64,000 bases of DNA from Rheinheimera soli (GTDB taxonomy: Bacteria > Pseudomonadota > Gammaproteobacteria > Enterobacterales > Alteromonadaceae). This document shows positions 9,909 to 18,107 of this stretch, piece after piece. The position numbers were made by a program, and so were the translations under genes. The notes under the pieces are model-generated. The model saw nothing but the letters and a program-made list of their open reading frames with translations, made no database searches and had not been told where the DNA came from. Position 1 is the first letter of the stretch, and each line of letters begins with the position of its first letter. The stretch is taken from the NCBI RefSeq assembly GCF_021290985.1, contig NZ_JAJOYU010000007.1:1-64000 (forward strand). Reading direction: 5' to 3'.

Positions 9909-12749
9909 TTACAGGCTGATTTTCTCTACTGGATAACCCAGCTTTTCCAGTTCAGGAGTTAAGCTTTTAGCGTCACCCACCACCAGAATAGTCATTTCTT
10001 TGGTATTCAGGTGTTTAGCAGCCAAGGCATTAATCTGCTCTTTGCTGATACTCGATACAATCTGATTACGCTCACGGACAAAATCCGGAGTTAAATTAAA
10101 CTCCAGAATTTGCGCCATAAAACCTAACTTCGCATTAGGTGTTTCATATTTCAGCGCATCCGACTGATTGATAGCCAGGCGCATAAACGCCAGTTCGTCA
10201 TCCTGTATGCCGTTCTGTCTGAACGCGTCAATTTCATTAATAAACTGACGAATAGAATCGACTGTGGCATCAGCTCTTACTGCTGCAGAAGCAGTGTAAG
10301 TACCCGCAAACTTGTCAGCGTTAAAGCCGGCGCGGGCACCGTAAGTGTAACCTTTATCTTCACGCAGATTCAGGTTAATACGGCTGTTGAAAGTGCCGCC
10401 TAATACAAAATTCATTAAACCGGCCTGATAGAACTCACCCGTGATGTCCTGTGTCAGTGAACGCTTACCAATGCGAATTTCAGACTGAGGTGCATCAGGC
10501 TTATCCAGCAGATAAATAGTACCAGGCTTAGCTTTCATATTGCCTGTATTCACCTGTATGGACGGACCTTTACCTTGCCAATCAGACAACTGATTTTTCA
10601 GCTCTGTAGCTACAGTGTCCTGAGGCAGATCAGAGACGACAATCAACTGACCACCTGCTGGTTTGAAGTGTGTCTGGTACCAGTTCTTCACATCATCCAG
10701 AGTTAGCTTACTGACCGACTCCAGAGTGCCTTCGTTTGGTATCGCAGCAATACTGCCGTCGTACATCATTTTGTTATAAGCCGTTGCTGCCAGGTAAGCG
10801 GGGCTGGTCGCGCTGTGCTGAATACCCTGCAGGGTTTGTTGTTGCAAGCGGCTAAAGTCTTCCGCTTTAAAACCCGGATTGCGTAATTTTTCTTCCAGCA
10901 ACACTAAGGTTTGTGGCAGGTTTTTACTTAAGCTGGAAACAAACACATCTATATAGCTGTCGCTATTGCTGATACTGATGCTGCTGCCCAGTTTTTCCAG
11001 CTCCAGGCTCATTTGCTCAGTGCTGTAATTTTGGGTGCTTTCGTTCAGCAGTGCAGCCATTAGAGCGGATACACCGGCTTTATCTGCCGTTTCATAATAA
11101 CTGCCAACAGGAATTTTCAGTAATAAAGAGGTGGTTGGCGTTTCTGTGCTTTGGCTGCCTAGTACTTTTATGCCGTTACCCAAATCTGTGGTCCAGGTGG
11201 CAGGCAATTCAACCGCTGGATTCACACCAGCAACAGGTTGCTTGCTGCGATCAAAATTGTCTGTTGCTTTACGCACCTGCAGATCTTCAGCCTTGGTGGT
11301 TGAAGGGCCACCAAAATCATGCTGCACCGGCTTAAAGTTATCTGCTTTGGCAATCAGCTGAGTCTGGCCTCTTGGCACCACACTCATCACCACAGAGTGC
11401 TGATTTTTGATGTAAGTGTTGTACACCCGCATTACATCGTCTTTGGTCACTGCGTTATAACGGGCGATATCGTCGCCAATAGTGTCTGGCTTACCTAAAA
11501 AGGTTTCACTGGCGGCCAGTTGACTGACTTTGCCTGAAACACTTTGCAGGCCAAAAATACTGCCGGCTTCAATTTTTGCTTTTACTTTTAACAGGTCGTC
11601 GTCTGTCACACCACGTTGTTCAAATTCAGTCAGGCTGGCACGGATAATTTGCTCTATATCGGCCAGGTTTTTACCCGAAGTTGGATTTGGCAAGGCATAT
11701 AACGAAAACTCACAGGCCAGTTCACGGCAAGGGTGAGATACAGCAGCCTGCACTGCTAACTGGTTTTTCACCAGATTCTTATACAGCAGTGAGTTGTTAC
11801 CACCGCCTAAAATTTCTGCCAAAATATCCAAAGCTGCTTCGTCTTTGTGGTGAGCATAAGCTGTTGGATAAGAGATGTAGACCAGTGGTAAATGCACATT
11901 GTCTTCCATCGAGATATAACGAGTTTCAGGCAGTTTGACGAATTTTTTCTCTGCATTGGTCACTTCAGGGCCACGAGGAATAGAACCAAAATACTTTTGG
12001 ACCAAAGGTAAAATATCTTCGGCTTTAACTGCGCCACCTATGGTTAAAGTCGCGTTGTTTGGGCCATACCAGCGCAGGAAAAAGGCTTTCACGTCATTGA
12101 CGTTAGCGCGATTTAAATCGTCCATGTAACCAATAACCGGCCAGGAATACGGATGGCCGTCAGGATATAATGCCTGAGACACACGTTCATTTAAACGACC
12201 GTAAGGTTGGTTATCGACTCGCTGGCCACGTTCGTTTTTCACGGTTTCGCGTTGTACTTCAAACTTCTTCTCTGTGACAGCGTCCAGTAAAAAGCCCATG
12301 CGGTCGGCTTCTAACCAAAGCATTTTCTCAACCTGATTGACGGGCACAGTTTCAAAATAGTTGGTGCGATCGGAGTTGGTGGTGCCGTTTAACGTACCGC
12401 CTGCTTCAGTGATGATTCGGAAGTGTTCTTCATCACCGACGTTTTCAGATCCCTGAAACATCATATGTTCAAAAAAGTGGGCAAAACCTGATTTACCTAA
12501 CTCTTCCCTGGCTGAACCTACATGATAAGTCACGTCCACATGGACCATTGGATCGGAATGATCTTCATGAACAATTAAGGTTAAGCCGTTGTCCAGCTGA
12601 TATTTTTTATACGGAATATGGATGCCTTGCTGGGGTTTGGATTGTTCAATCAGTTTGATGCCAGCAGGTAAGTTCGTTTGCGTCTGTGTGCCACAGGCGG
12701 CTAAGGTCAAAGCAAAAGCTATGGCTATTGTCAGTTTAGATTTGTTCAT
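9909..12749 (-). CDS. M16 family zinc metalloprotease, lipoprotein
   Basis: A 946-residue envelope protease of the insulinase/pitrilysin type. I chose the start at 12749 because AAGGAGG precedes it and it yields a lipoprotein signal with lipobox LAAC (Cys19); the longer frame adds 20 residues without support. The inverted zinc motif HFFEH is at residues 91-95, and the third ligand region (ETVKNERGQR) lies about 75 residues on. The usual tandem arrangement follows: active M16 domain, M16_C, then a second inactive pair. It probably degrades peptides at the periplasmic face of the outer membrane. It is divergent from ydbH with a 182-base gap. Confidence 0.93.
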   Translation of the reverse strand: MNKSKLTIAIAFALTLAACGTQTQTNLPAGIKLIEQSKPQQGIHIPYKKYQLDNGLTLIVHEDHSDPMVHVDVTYHVGSAREELGKSGFAHFFEHMMFQGSENVGDEEHFRIITEAGGTLNGTTNSDRTNYFETVPVNQVEKMLWLEADRMGFLLDAVTEKKFEVQRETVKNERGQRVDNQPYGRLNERVSQALYPDGHPYSWPVIGYMDDLNRANVNDVKAFFLRWYGPNNATLTIGGAVKAEDILPLVQKYFGSIPRGPEVTNAEKKFVKLPETRYISMEDNVHLPLVYISYPTAYAHHKDEAALDILAEILGGGNNSLLYKNLVKNQLAVQAAVSHPCRELACEFSLYALPNPTSGKNLADIEQIIRASLTEFEQRGVTDDDLLKVKAKIEAGSIFGLQSVSGKVSQLAASETFLGKPDTIGDDIARYNAVTKDDVMRVYNTYIKNQHSVVMSVVPRGQTQLIAKADNFKPVQHDFGGPSTTKAEDLQVRKATDNFDRSKQPVAGVNPAVELPATWTTDLGNGIKVLGSQSTETPTTSLLLKIPVGSYYETADKAGVSALMAALLNESTQNYSTEQMSLELEKLGSSISISNSDSYIDVFVSSLSKNLPQTLVLLEEKLRNPGFKAEDFSRLQQQTLQGIQHSATSPAYLAATAYNKMMYDGSIAAIPNEGTLESVSKLTLDDVKNWYQTHFKPAGGQLIVVSDLPQDTVATELKNQLSDWQGKGPSIQVNTGNMKAKPGTIYLLDKPDAPQSEIRIGKRSLTQDITGEFYQAGLMNFVLGGTFNSRINLNLREDKGYTYGARAGFNADKFAGTYTASAAVRADATVDSIRQFINEIDAFRQNGIQDDELAFMRLAINQSDALKYETPNAKLGFMAQILEFNLTPDFVRERNQIVSSISKEQINALAAKHLNTKEMTILVVGDAKSLTPELEKLGYPVEKISL

Positions 12750-12931
12750 ATGGTCCTCCTTGTTAAGCACCCGATTAAAGCACGTTTCCTTTGGGTTAAA
12801 AAGATACAATTATGTAACAAAGCGATACAATGCCAATGACACAAGCCCAAAAGTACTGGCCTGCTTTGGGTTTTAGCGCCAGACTAATAGATTGAATTCA
12901 CTGACGATTCAGCCAAAGGGCTTAAAGTGAA

Positions 12932-14968
12932 ATGAAGCAAAAAGGGGATGTCGTGATAAAGGCTGGTTCTGGCGTAAAAAAATCAAGGTCCTGGTTAAAG
13001 TGGAATTTGCTGCTATTGCTGCTGGCAGGCCTGTTGTTTGCTTTTATTCAGCTGCATTACTGGTGGAACCAACTGAACCCCAAATGGCAAGGCCTTGATT
13101 TATCCTGGGGTCAGGTGCGTGTTGAACAGCTTTCTGTACAACTGCCGTTTTATGGCAATCAACAGCTGCAGCTGGAACAACTGGAGCTGGGCTGGACAGG
13201 CTGGCCCTGGCCTTTAGAGCTGGTGCAGGCTCAATCGCTGAAAGCTCAGCTGGATTTACAACTGGCAGCAGCTGCTGAAACCCAATCCGAAACAGCGCCA
13301 GAAACAGAGGGGGCTACTCTGCCTGCGTTGCCATTGTGGTTGCCACAAGTGTTAGTTTTTGAACAGATTGAAATTTCGTTACCTTGTGCCCGTTTAAACA
13401 GCAAGCTGAGCAGCAGTGTTGAAAACGCAGACTGTTTGCTGCTGGGATCCTTAACCTACAGCGAACAAAGCCAACAAATACAGCTGCAACTGGCCAATCA
13501 ACAAGCTGTGTCTATTGAAGGCATTGGGGATGTAAAGCTGGCCCTCAAAGCTTTGATCCAGCCAACGGCTGAGCAACTACAAATTCCAGAGTTTGAACTG
13601 AGCCTTGCTAGCAGCCAGTTAAACTGGCAACAGCATCAGTTCTCTGAGCTTGATTTAAAACTCAGTGGCAGAGCTGTCTGGCAAAACAATCAACTGAATT
13701 TTGAAGCGACTAAGCCCCTGCAGTTGAAATCTGGTTATCGGCAGCCGGATCTGAACATACAACAGCTGGTGCTGGAAACAACAGATTTGAAGCTTCTACT
13801 GGACCCGGCAGAACCTGCGAATGCTCAACTAAAAACTGAACTGAAACTTGAAGTAAAACAGCTGCAGCATGCTCTGGTAAAAACGCTGGACTGGAACTGG
13901 GCAGGAAAAGCCTCGTATCAACAGCAGCAAGCCAAGTTGGAAGGTCGGTTGGCGAACAGTCAGTCCTTGGCGCTGGAGCATAAAGTCAAACTGGCTGAGC
14001 AGAAAATCAGCCTGAACTGGACTTTGCCTGAACTGTTTTTTCTGGCGGGTAATCCATTACAAATTGGGCCTTTTTGGCCTGAACTTTTGACATTGCAAAA
14101 AGGCAAAGCATCAGGCAAAGGTCAACTGACGTTTGATATGGCCAGCATGGCGCTGACAAAACAGCAAACAGAGCTGGTAGTGCGCGATTTAAGCGGTATC
14201 TACGACAGAACTGTATTTAATGGTTTGACGACAAAGTTAAGCTTGTTCAGCGAAGGTGCGGCATGGACTGTTCAGACTAATGACTTGAAGCTGCAGCAGG
14301 TGAATCATGGCCTGTTGTTTGGGCCTGTAGAGCTTCAGGCTGTATACAAAACTAAAGCGCCAGACTGGTTTGCAGGACTGCTTGATCTAAAGCAACTGCA
14401 ACTGGCTTTGTTTGGTGGTCAGGTGAAAGCAACACAGCAGAAGATCGATTTAAGTAAAGATGCTAAAGTCTTGCTGCAACTGGATAAATTACAGTTGGCA
14501 GAATTGCTGAAGCAACATCCCAGCGCTGATATGACAGGGCAAGGAACTATATCCGGCACTTTGCCTCTGAGCATAGAACAAGGCAAGCTGACGGTAGCTC
14601 AGGGCTCTGTGGCCGCTTTAGAACCAGGTGGCAAGATTGCATACCAGTCGGATAAAGCCCAGGCTATGGTCGCATCAAATCAGGGAATGAAGATCGTAAT
14701 GCAGGCGCTGCAGAATTTTCATTTTTCAGTGCTGTCTGCCGGAGTCAGTTACAGCAAAGAGGGTCAGTTATTACTGGCACTGAAACTGGAAGGCAATAAC
14801 CCGGATTTTGAAAAAGGCCGGGCTGTGAATTTCAGTATTAATTTAGAAGAGAATTTACCAGCTATGATCACCAGCCTGCAGTTAAGCGGTCAGGTCAGCG
14901 AGTTAGTGAAAAAACGGGTTCAACAGCGTCTGGCAGCCCAAAAAGCCAAAGACGCCCGCAAGGAGTAA
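12932..14968 (+). CDS. ydbH: YdbH family intermembrane lipid-transport protein
   Basis: A 678-residue AsmA-like protein: one N-terminal membrane anchor (about residues 20-42) and a long periplasmic region rich in beta strands with many Gln and Leu, ending in a basic tail (VKKRVQQRLAAQKAKDARKE). Family knowledge: E. coli YdbH is one of the redundant TamB/YhdP/YdbH bridges moving phospholipids to the outer membrane and works with the lipoprotein YnbE. The next two genes here are ynbE and ydbL, which confirms the assignment. An in-frame GTG at 12953 with AAGGGG upstream is an alternative start. The stop is TAATG, overlapping an ATG of the duplicated ynbE leader. Confidence 0.88.
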   Translation: MKQKGDVVIKAGSGVKKSRSWLKWNLLLLLLAGLLFAFIQLHYWWNQLNPKWQGLDLSWGQVRVEQLSVQLPFYGNQQLQLEQLELGWTGWPWPLELVQAQSLKAQLDLQLAAAAETQSETAPETEGATLPALPLWLPQVLVFEQIEISLPCARLNSKLSSSVENADCLLLGSLTYSEQSQQIQLQLANQQAVSIEGIGDVKLALKALIQPTAEQLQIPEFELSLASSQLNWQQHQFSELDLKLSGRAVWQNNQLNFEATKPLQLKSGYRQPDLNIQQLVLETTDLKLLLDPAEPANAQLKTELKLEVKQLQHALVKTLDWNWAGKASYQQQQAKLEGRLANSQSLALEHKVKLAEQKISLNWTLPELFFLAGNPLQIGPFWPELLTLQKGKASGKGQLTFDMASMALTKQQTELVVRDLSGIYDRTVFNGLTTKLSLFSEGAAWTVQTNDLKLQQVNHGLLFGPVELQAVYKTKAPDWFAGLLDLKQLQLALFGGQVKATQQKIDLSKDAKVLLQLDKLQLAELLKQHPSADMTGQGTISGTLPLSIEQGKLTVAQGSVAALEPGGKIAYQSDKAQAMVASNQGMKIVMQALQNFHFSVLSAGVSYSKEGQLLLALKLEGNNPDFEKGRAVNFSINLEENLPAMITSLQLSGQVSELVKKRVQQRLAAQKAKDARKE

Positions 14969-15048
14969 TGATGAAAAATTGGCAGGATAGACAATTTTCA
15001 CAGCCGCAGGCTGCTCTTAAGAGTACGGCACATGGAGGTGCCGTATGA
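14968..15048 (+). CDS. small ORF, partial duplicate of the ynbE N-terminus
   Basis: A 25- or 26-codon frame (ATG at 14968 or 14971). Its first ten residues after the initiator, KNWQDRQFS, are identical to the start of the following ynbE, and it ends HGGAV where ynbE has HGAV. AGGAG at 14961-14965 is its ribosome site, overlapping the end of ydbH. Its stop overlaps the ynbE start as ATGA, so its translation could couple ydbH to ynbE. It lacks the signal peptide and lipobox, so the peptide itself probably has no envelope role. It is either a decayed copy of the original ynbE start or a coupling leader. Confidence 0.6.
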   Translation: MMKNWQDRQFSQPQAALKSTAHGGAV

Positions 15049-15110
15049 AAAATTGGCAGGATAGACAATTTTCACGGCCAAAGGCCGCCCGTCATGGTGC
15101 TGTATATGTA
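14971..15110 (+). repeat. imperfect tandem duplication at the ynbE start
   Basis: A 31-base segment beginning at the ATG at 14971 recurs exactly at 15045, 74 bases downstream. Similarity continues imperfectly beyond it (AGCCGCAGGCTGCT against GGCCAAAGGCCGCC, then CATGGAGGTGCCGTATG against CATGGTGCTGTATATG). The second copy lacks about 10-13 bases. Since 74 is not a multiple of three, the copies are in different frames. Confidence 0.85.
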
Positions 15111-15278
15111 AGCCTATGTTTGGCAATGTTAGTAAGCGCCTGTACCCCAACAGTGCAGGTGGCTATGCCAAATGAGCCAATCAATATCAATCTGAATGTC
15201 AAAATTCAACATGAAATTTTGATAAAAGTGGATAAAGAACTGGACGAATTGATCAGTGATTCCAGTGGTTTATTTTAA
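15045..15278 (+). CDS. ynbE: YnbE-like lipoprotein
   Basis: A 77-residue small lipoprotein: a basic N-terminus, a hydrophobic stretch (YVSLCLAMLVSA) and a lipobox with the acylated cysteine in SACTP (about residue 33). The mature part is about 45 residues with the conserved NINLNVKIQHEI segment. Family knowledge: YnbE forms an outer-membrane oligomer that contacts YdbH to complete a lipid bridge. The leader before the hydrophobic core is longer than usual. The start overlaps the stop of the preceding short frame (ATGA). Confidence 0.88.
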   Translation: MKNWQDRQFSRPKAARHGAVYVSLCLAMLVSACTPTVQVAMPNEPININLNVKIQHEILIKVDKELDELISDSSGLF

Positions 15279-15289
15279 GGAGAGCCAAA

Positions 15290-15631
15290 ATGAAAACTGT
15301 ACATAAATTACTGCTGTCAGCTTTATTTGCTATCAGTTTGCCTGTGCTGGCGATGGATTTACAACAAGCTATGTCGGCTTTGGGGCCTGCGAAAACCCAA
15401 GGTTTGTTAGGCGAGCAACCTAACGGTTATTTAGGTGTGGTTGGATCATCAGCGCAAGCCAAAGAAATAGCCGACTTAATTAACAAAGCCCGCAAAGCCG
15501 AGTATCAGAAACTGGCCGCTAAAAACGGCATTCAGTTGTCAGATGTCGAAGCTATTGCCGGCCAAAAAGCCATAGAAAAAACCGAAGCTGGCCAGTTTAT
15601 CCAACTAAACGGCCAGTGGCAGAAAAAGTAA
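15290..15631 (+). CDS. ydbL: YdbL family periplasmic protein (DUF1318)
   Basis: A 113-residue secreted protein with a Sec signal (MKTVHKLLLSALFAISLPVLA) and the YdbL/DUF1318 body: AMSALGPAKTQGLLGEQPNGYLGVV, then an alpha-helical region and a C-terminal QLNGQWQKK. AAGGAGA sits at the right spacing. It is the third gene of the ydbH-ynbE-ydbL operon. In E. coli YdbL is thought to keep YnbE from over-oligomerising on YdbH. It ends immediately before the convergent YciI-like gene, with no spacer. Confidence 0.88.
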   Translation: MKTVHKLLLSALFAISLPVLAMDLQQAMSALGPAKTQGLLGEQPNGYLGVVGSSAQAKEIADLINKARKAEYQKLAAKNGIQLSDVEAIAGQKAIEKTEAGQFIQLNGQWQKK

Positions 15632-15928
15632 TTAACGTATAGGTGTCCCGGCTTGTTCACCCACTACCGTATGCCATGGCAGGATACGGTAGCTGCTGAC
15701 TAAGCCATTGATCACGTAGGGATCGGACTCGGCAAAGGCTTGAACCTGCGCCGGATCTGCTACGTTAAACAGCAGCAAAGCGCTCTCGATAGGCTCACCT
15801 ACAGCTCCACCTAACACCAACTCACCTCGCTCTGCGGCCAACCAGGCCAGCTGCAAATGTTCTGCCCGAAACAACAGCCGTTTTTCCAGATAGTCAGCTG
15901 ATGTTTGATACTGCAATAAATAATGCAT
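15632..15928 (-). CDS. YciI family protein
   Basis: A 98-residue cytosolic protein of the YciI (ferredoxin-like) fold: an MHYLLQY beta strand, an LEKRLLFRAEHLQLAW helix with the family His, GGAVGEP, and ADPAQVQAFAESDPYVINGLV with the conserved DPY. Some family members have dehydrochlorinase or lactone-isomerase-like activity, but most are uncharacterised, so I give no reaction. It converges tail to tail with ydbL and shares the intergenic region 15929-16113 with the export operon. Confidence 0.82.
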   Translation of the reverse strand: MHYLLQYQTSADYLEKRLLFRAEHLQLAWLAAERGELVLGGAVGEPIESALLLFNVADPAQVQAFAESDPYVINGLVSSYRILPWHTVVGEQAGTPIR

Positions 15929-15949
15929 TTTTATTCCTTCGTTTATTTA

Positions 15950-15999
15950 TGTCCGCTGTCCGCTTGATTTGTGCGGACACTTTATCTGTCCGCGGACAG
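15950..15999. promoter_or_regulatory. cluster of TGTCCGC/GCGGACA sites (likely activator UAS)
   Basis: Two direct TGTCCGC half-sites (15950-15956, 15957-15963) are followed by the inverted half-site GCGGACA (15973-15979) and then a perfect 14-base palindrome CTGTCCGCGGACAG (15986-15999). They lie about 70-115 bases upstream of a sigma54-type promoter, the usual position for NtrC-type enhancer sites. The likely binder is the Fis-domain activator encoded at 20620-21954 in the same cluster. The assignment is inference. Confidence 0.7.
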
Positions 16000-16065
16000 T
16001 TTTAATGAGTCAGTGATTTTCCATGGTTTCATTATAAAACAATAGCTTATGCTTGTTTTTTGCGA

Positions 16066-16081
16066 TGGCACGTTCCCTGCT
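16066..16081 (+). promoter_or_regulatory. sigma54 (-24/-12) promoter of the ABC export operon
   Basis: TGGCAC-GTTCC-CTGCT: GG at 16067-16068 and GC at 16079-16080 with the obligatory 10-base spacing; it matches TGGCAC-N5-TTGC at all but one position. Transcription would begin near 16091, about 23 bases before the adaptor ATG at 16114, whose ribosome site is GGAGA. Confidence 0.8.
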
Positions 16082-16113
16082 ATATCTGGTTAATCAGATG
16101 ATGGAGAACAGCG

Positions 16114-17382
16114 ATGATCCAGGGCACAGAAAATCAGGATATTCAAATCCAACCGCACAAAACCAGACAGTGGCGTCGCCCTGTGCTGGCCAGTTTATTT
16201 ATGGCTGGTGTTTGTTATATCAGTTATAGCCTGCTGGCGGCCAGCTCGGCTCAGGCTTCTTTGGTATTACCTAAAGATCAGGTGCAACTGGCTATAGTGG
16301 AGCGGGGCAGTTTTACCCGTGATTTATCGGTGCAGGGCAGGGTAGTGGCGGCTAATGCACCTACTTTATTCAGTCAGGAAGCAGGCCAGGTACAGTATCT
16401 GAAACAACCAGGCGAAGCTGTGCAATTGGGCGATTTGCTGGCAGTGGTATCCAGTCCGGCTCTGGATAACGAGTTGGAGCAACAACGCGCTTTACTTGCC
16501 AGTATGGAATCTGACTTTGAGCGTTCGGCTTTGTTAGCCCGTGAACTGCAGCTGGATATGGAGCAAGTGCAAAACACGGCTCAGGTGAATTTAGTGGCTG
16601 CCAAGCGTGAGCTGGCCCGTGCCGAACAGTCGATAAAAATGGGTGTCATTCGCCAATTGGATTACGACGTGGCGAAAGACAATCTGTTGCAGGCTGAGCT
16701 GGAATTTGACCACGCCAAACGTAAGGTCGCACTGGCTTCAGATAAGCTGAGTTTTGAAAAAAAGTCTGGTCAGTCCGCCTTAGCTCGTCAGGCTCTGGTT
16801 GTGGCTGAACTGGATCGAAAGCTGGCGGCACTGCAAATTAAAGCTCCTGTCACAGGCCAGGTGGGTAACTGGCTGGCAGAGCAGCAAAGCCATGTTCTGG
16901 CTGGCACAGGTTTATTAACAGTGATCGATTTAAGCCGCTACGAAGCAGAGCTTTCGGTGCAGGAAAGTTATATCCGCGATTTAGCTGTGGGTATGCTGGT
17001 CGAAGTGAATTTAGGCAATCAGCAACTCAAAGGTGAACTGAGCCATATAGCCCCTGAAGTGAAAGACAACTTAGTGACTGCACGAGTGCGTTTTTCTCAA
17101 AACGACAGCACCAGCTTACGTCAGAACCAGCGTTTATCTGCCCGCGTCATTATTGAGCAAAAAGACAATGTACTGCGCATCAAAAGAGGCGACTTTGTGG
17201 CAAGTGGCGGTGGTCGGACTGGCTATCTGGTGCAAGACGGGCTGGCTAGAAAAATGCCATTACAGCTCGGAGCCGTATCTGTGCAATGGGTGGAATTGTT
17301 AGATGGGGCTAAAGAAGGGGATCAACTGGTAATTTCCAGCCTTAGTGAGTTTAAAGATGCCGCTATGGTGCGGCTGAACTGA
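16114..17382 (+). CDS. HlyD-type periplasmic adaptor of a MacB-like ABC exporter
   Basis: A 422-residue membrane fusion protein. One N-terminal membrane helix (about residues 24-44) is followed by a periplasmic barrel-sandwich half (VQGRVVAANAPTLFSQEAGQV), a long coiled-coil (about 120-215), the second half (LAALQIKAPVTGQVGNWLAEQ) and a C-terminal beta domain. It is the first gene of a cluster with an ABC ATPase and two FtsX-type permeases and sits right behind the sigma54 promoter. Its probable role is to link the ABC complex to an outer-membrane channel for export of a peptide or small molecule. Confidence 0.9.
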   Translation: MIQGTENQDIQIQPHKTRQWRRPVLASLFMAGVCYISYSLLAASSAQASLVLPKDQVQLAIVERGSFTRDLSVQGRVVAANAPTLFSQEAGQVQYLKQPGEAVQLGDLLAVVSSPALDNELEQQRALLASMESDFERSALLARELQLDMEQVQNTAQVNLVAAKRELARAEQSIKMGVIRQLDYDVAKDNLLQAELEFDHAKRKVALASDKLSFEKKSGQSALARQALVVAELDRKLAALQIKAPVTGQVGNWLAEQQSHVLAGTGLLTVIDLSRYEAELSVQESYIRDLAVGMLVEVNLGNQQLKGELSHIAPEVKDNLVTARVRFSQNDSTSLRQNQRLSARVIIEQKDNVLRIKRGDFVASGGGRTGYLVQDGLARKMPLQLGAVSVQWVELLDGAKEGDQLVISSLSEFKDAAMVRLN

Positions 17383-17401
17383 TAAATATCAGGAGGATAT
17401 G

Positions 17402-18094
17402 ATGATTGAATTAGCAGGCTTATCAAAAATTTTTCGCACTGAACTGGTGGAAACACATGCGTTGCGTGACATCAGTATTAGCGTCAATGAAGGAGAGTTT
17501 GTGGCATTAACTGGCCCTTCGGGGTCGGGGAAGTCGACTTTACTTAATGTACTTGGAACTTTGGAAAGCTTTGAACAAGGTGATTACCTGTTGGATGGCA
17601 AGTCAGTTAAAGGCTTATCTGACCGGGAGTTATCTACACTGCGGAACGAGAAGATTGGCTTTATTTTTCAGGGTTTTAACCTGATTAAAGACTACAGCCT
17701 GTTTGACAATATTGAGCTGCCACTGCGCTACCGTGGCTTTAAACCGGCAGAACGTAAGCGTCGTGTAGAGCACGCATTAGAAACTGTCGGTTTGGCAGCT
17801 CGTCGGGATTATCACCCCAGCCAGCTTTCTGGTGGTCAACAGCAACGTGTTGCCATTGCCAGAGCCATCGCCGGTAGTCCAAGAGTTTTACTGGCCGACG
17901 AACCTACAGGTAATCTTGACTCGCTAATGGCTCGCCAGGTCATGGAGTTGCTGGATCAAATCAACCGGGATGGTTGCACTATCCTGATGGTCACCCATGA
18001 TCCGGATCAGGCTCGTCGGGCTAGCCGGCAAATACAAATCATCGACGGGCAACTCAGCGACGCTGTGTTGTATGACCCTCTGGCAGTAGCCTGA
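17402..18094 (+). CDS. ABC transporter ATP-binding protein (MacB/LolD type)
   Basis: A 230-residue ATPase of the LolD/MacB/FtsE group, typical length. Walker A GPSGSGKST, Q-loop FIFQGFNL, signature LSGGQQQRVAIARA, Walker B VLLADEPTGNLDS and the switch His in MVTHD are all present. I chose the ATG at 17402 over that at 17399 because AGGAGG (17391-17396) is then 5 rather than 2 bases away; the products differ by one Met. It energises the two permeases that follow. Confidence 0.93.
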   Translation: MIELAGLSKIFRTELVETHALRDISISVNEGEFVALTGPSGSGKSTLLNVLGTLESFEQGDYLLDGKSVKGLSDRELSTLRNEKIGFIFQGFNLIKDYSLFDNIELPLRYRGFKPAERKRRVEHALETVGLAARRDYHPSQLSGGQQQRVAIARAIAGSPRVLLADEPTGNLDSLMARQVMELLDQINRDGCTILMVTHDPDQARRASRQIQIIDGQLSDAVLYDPLAVA

Positions 18095-18107
18095 AAGGAA
18101 TCATCCA

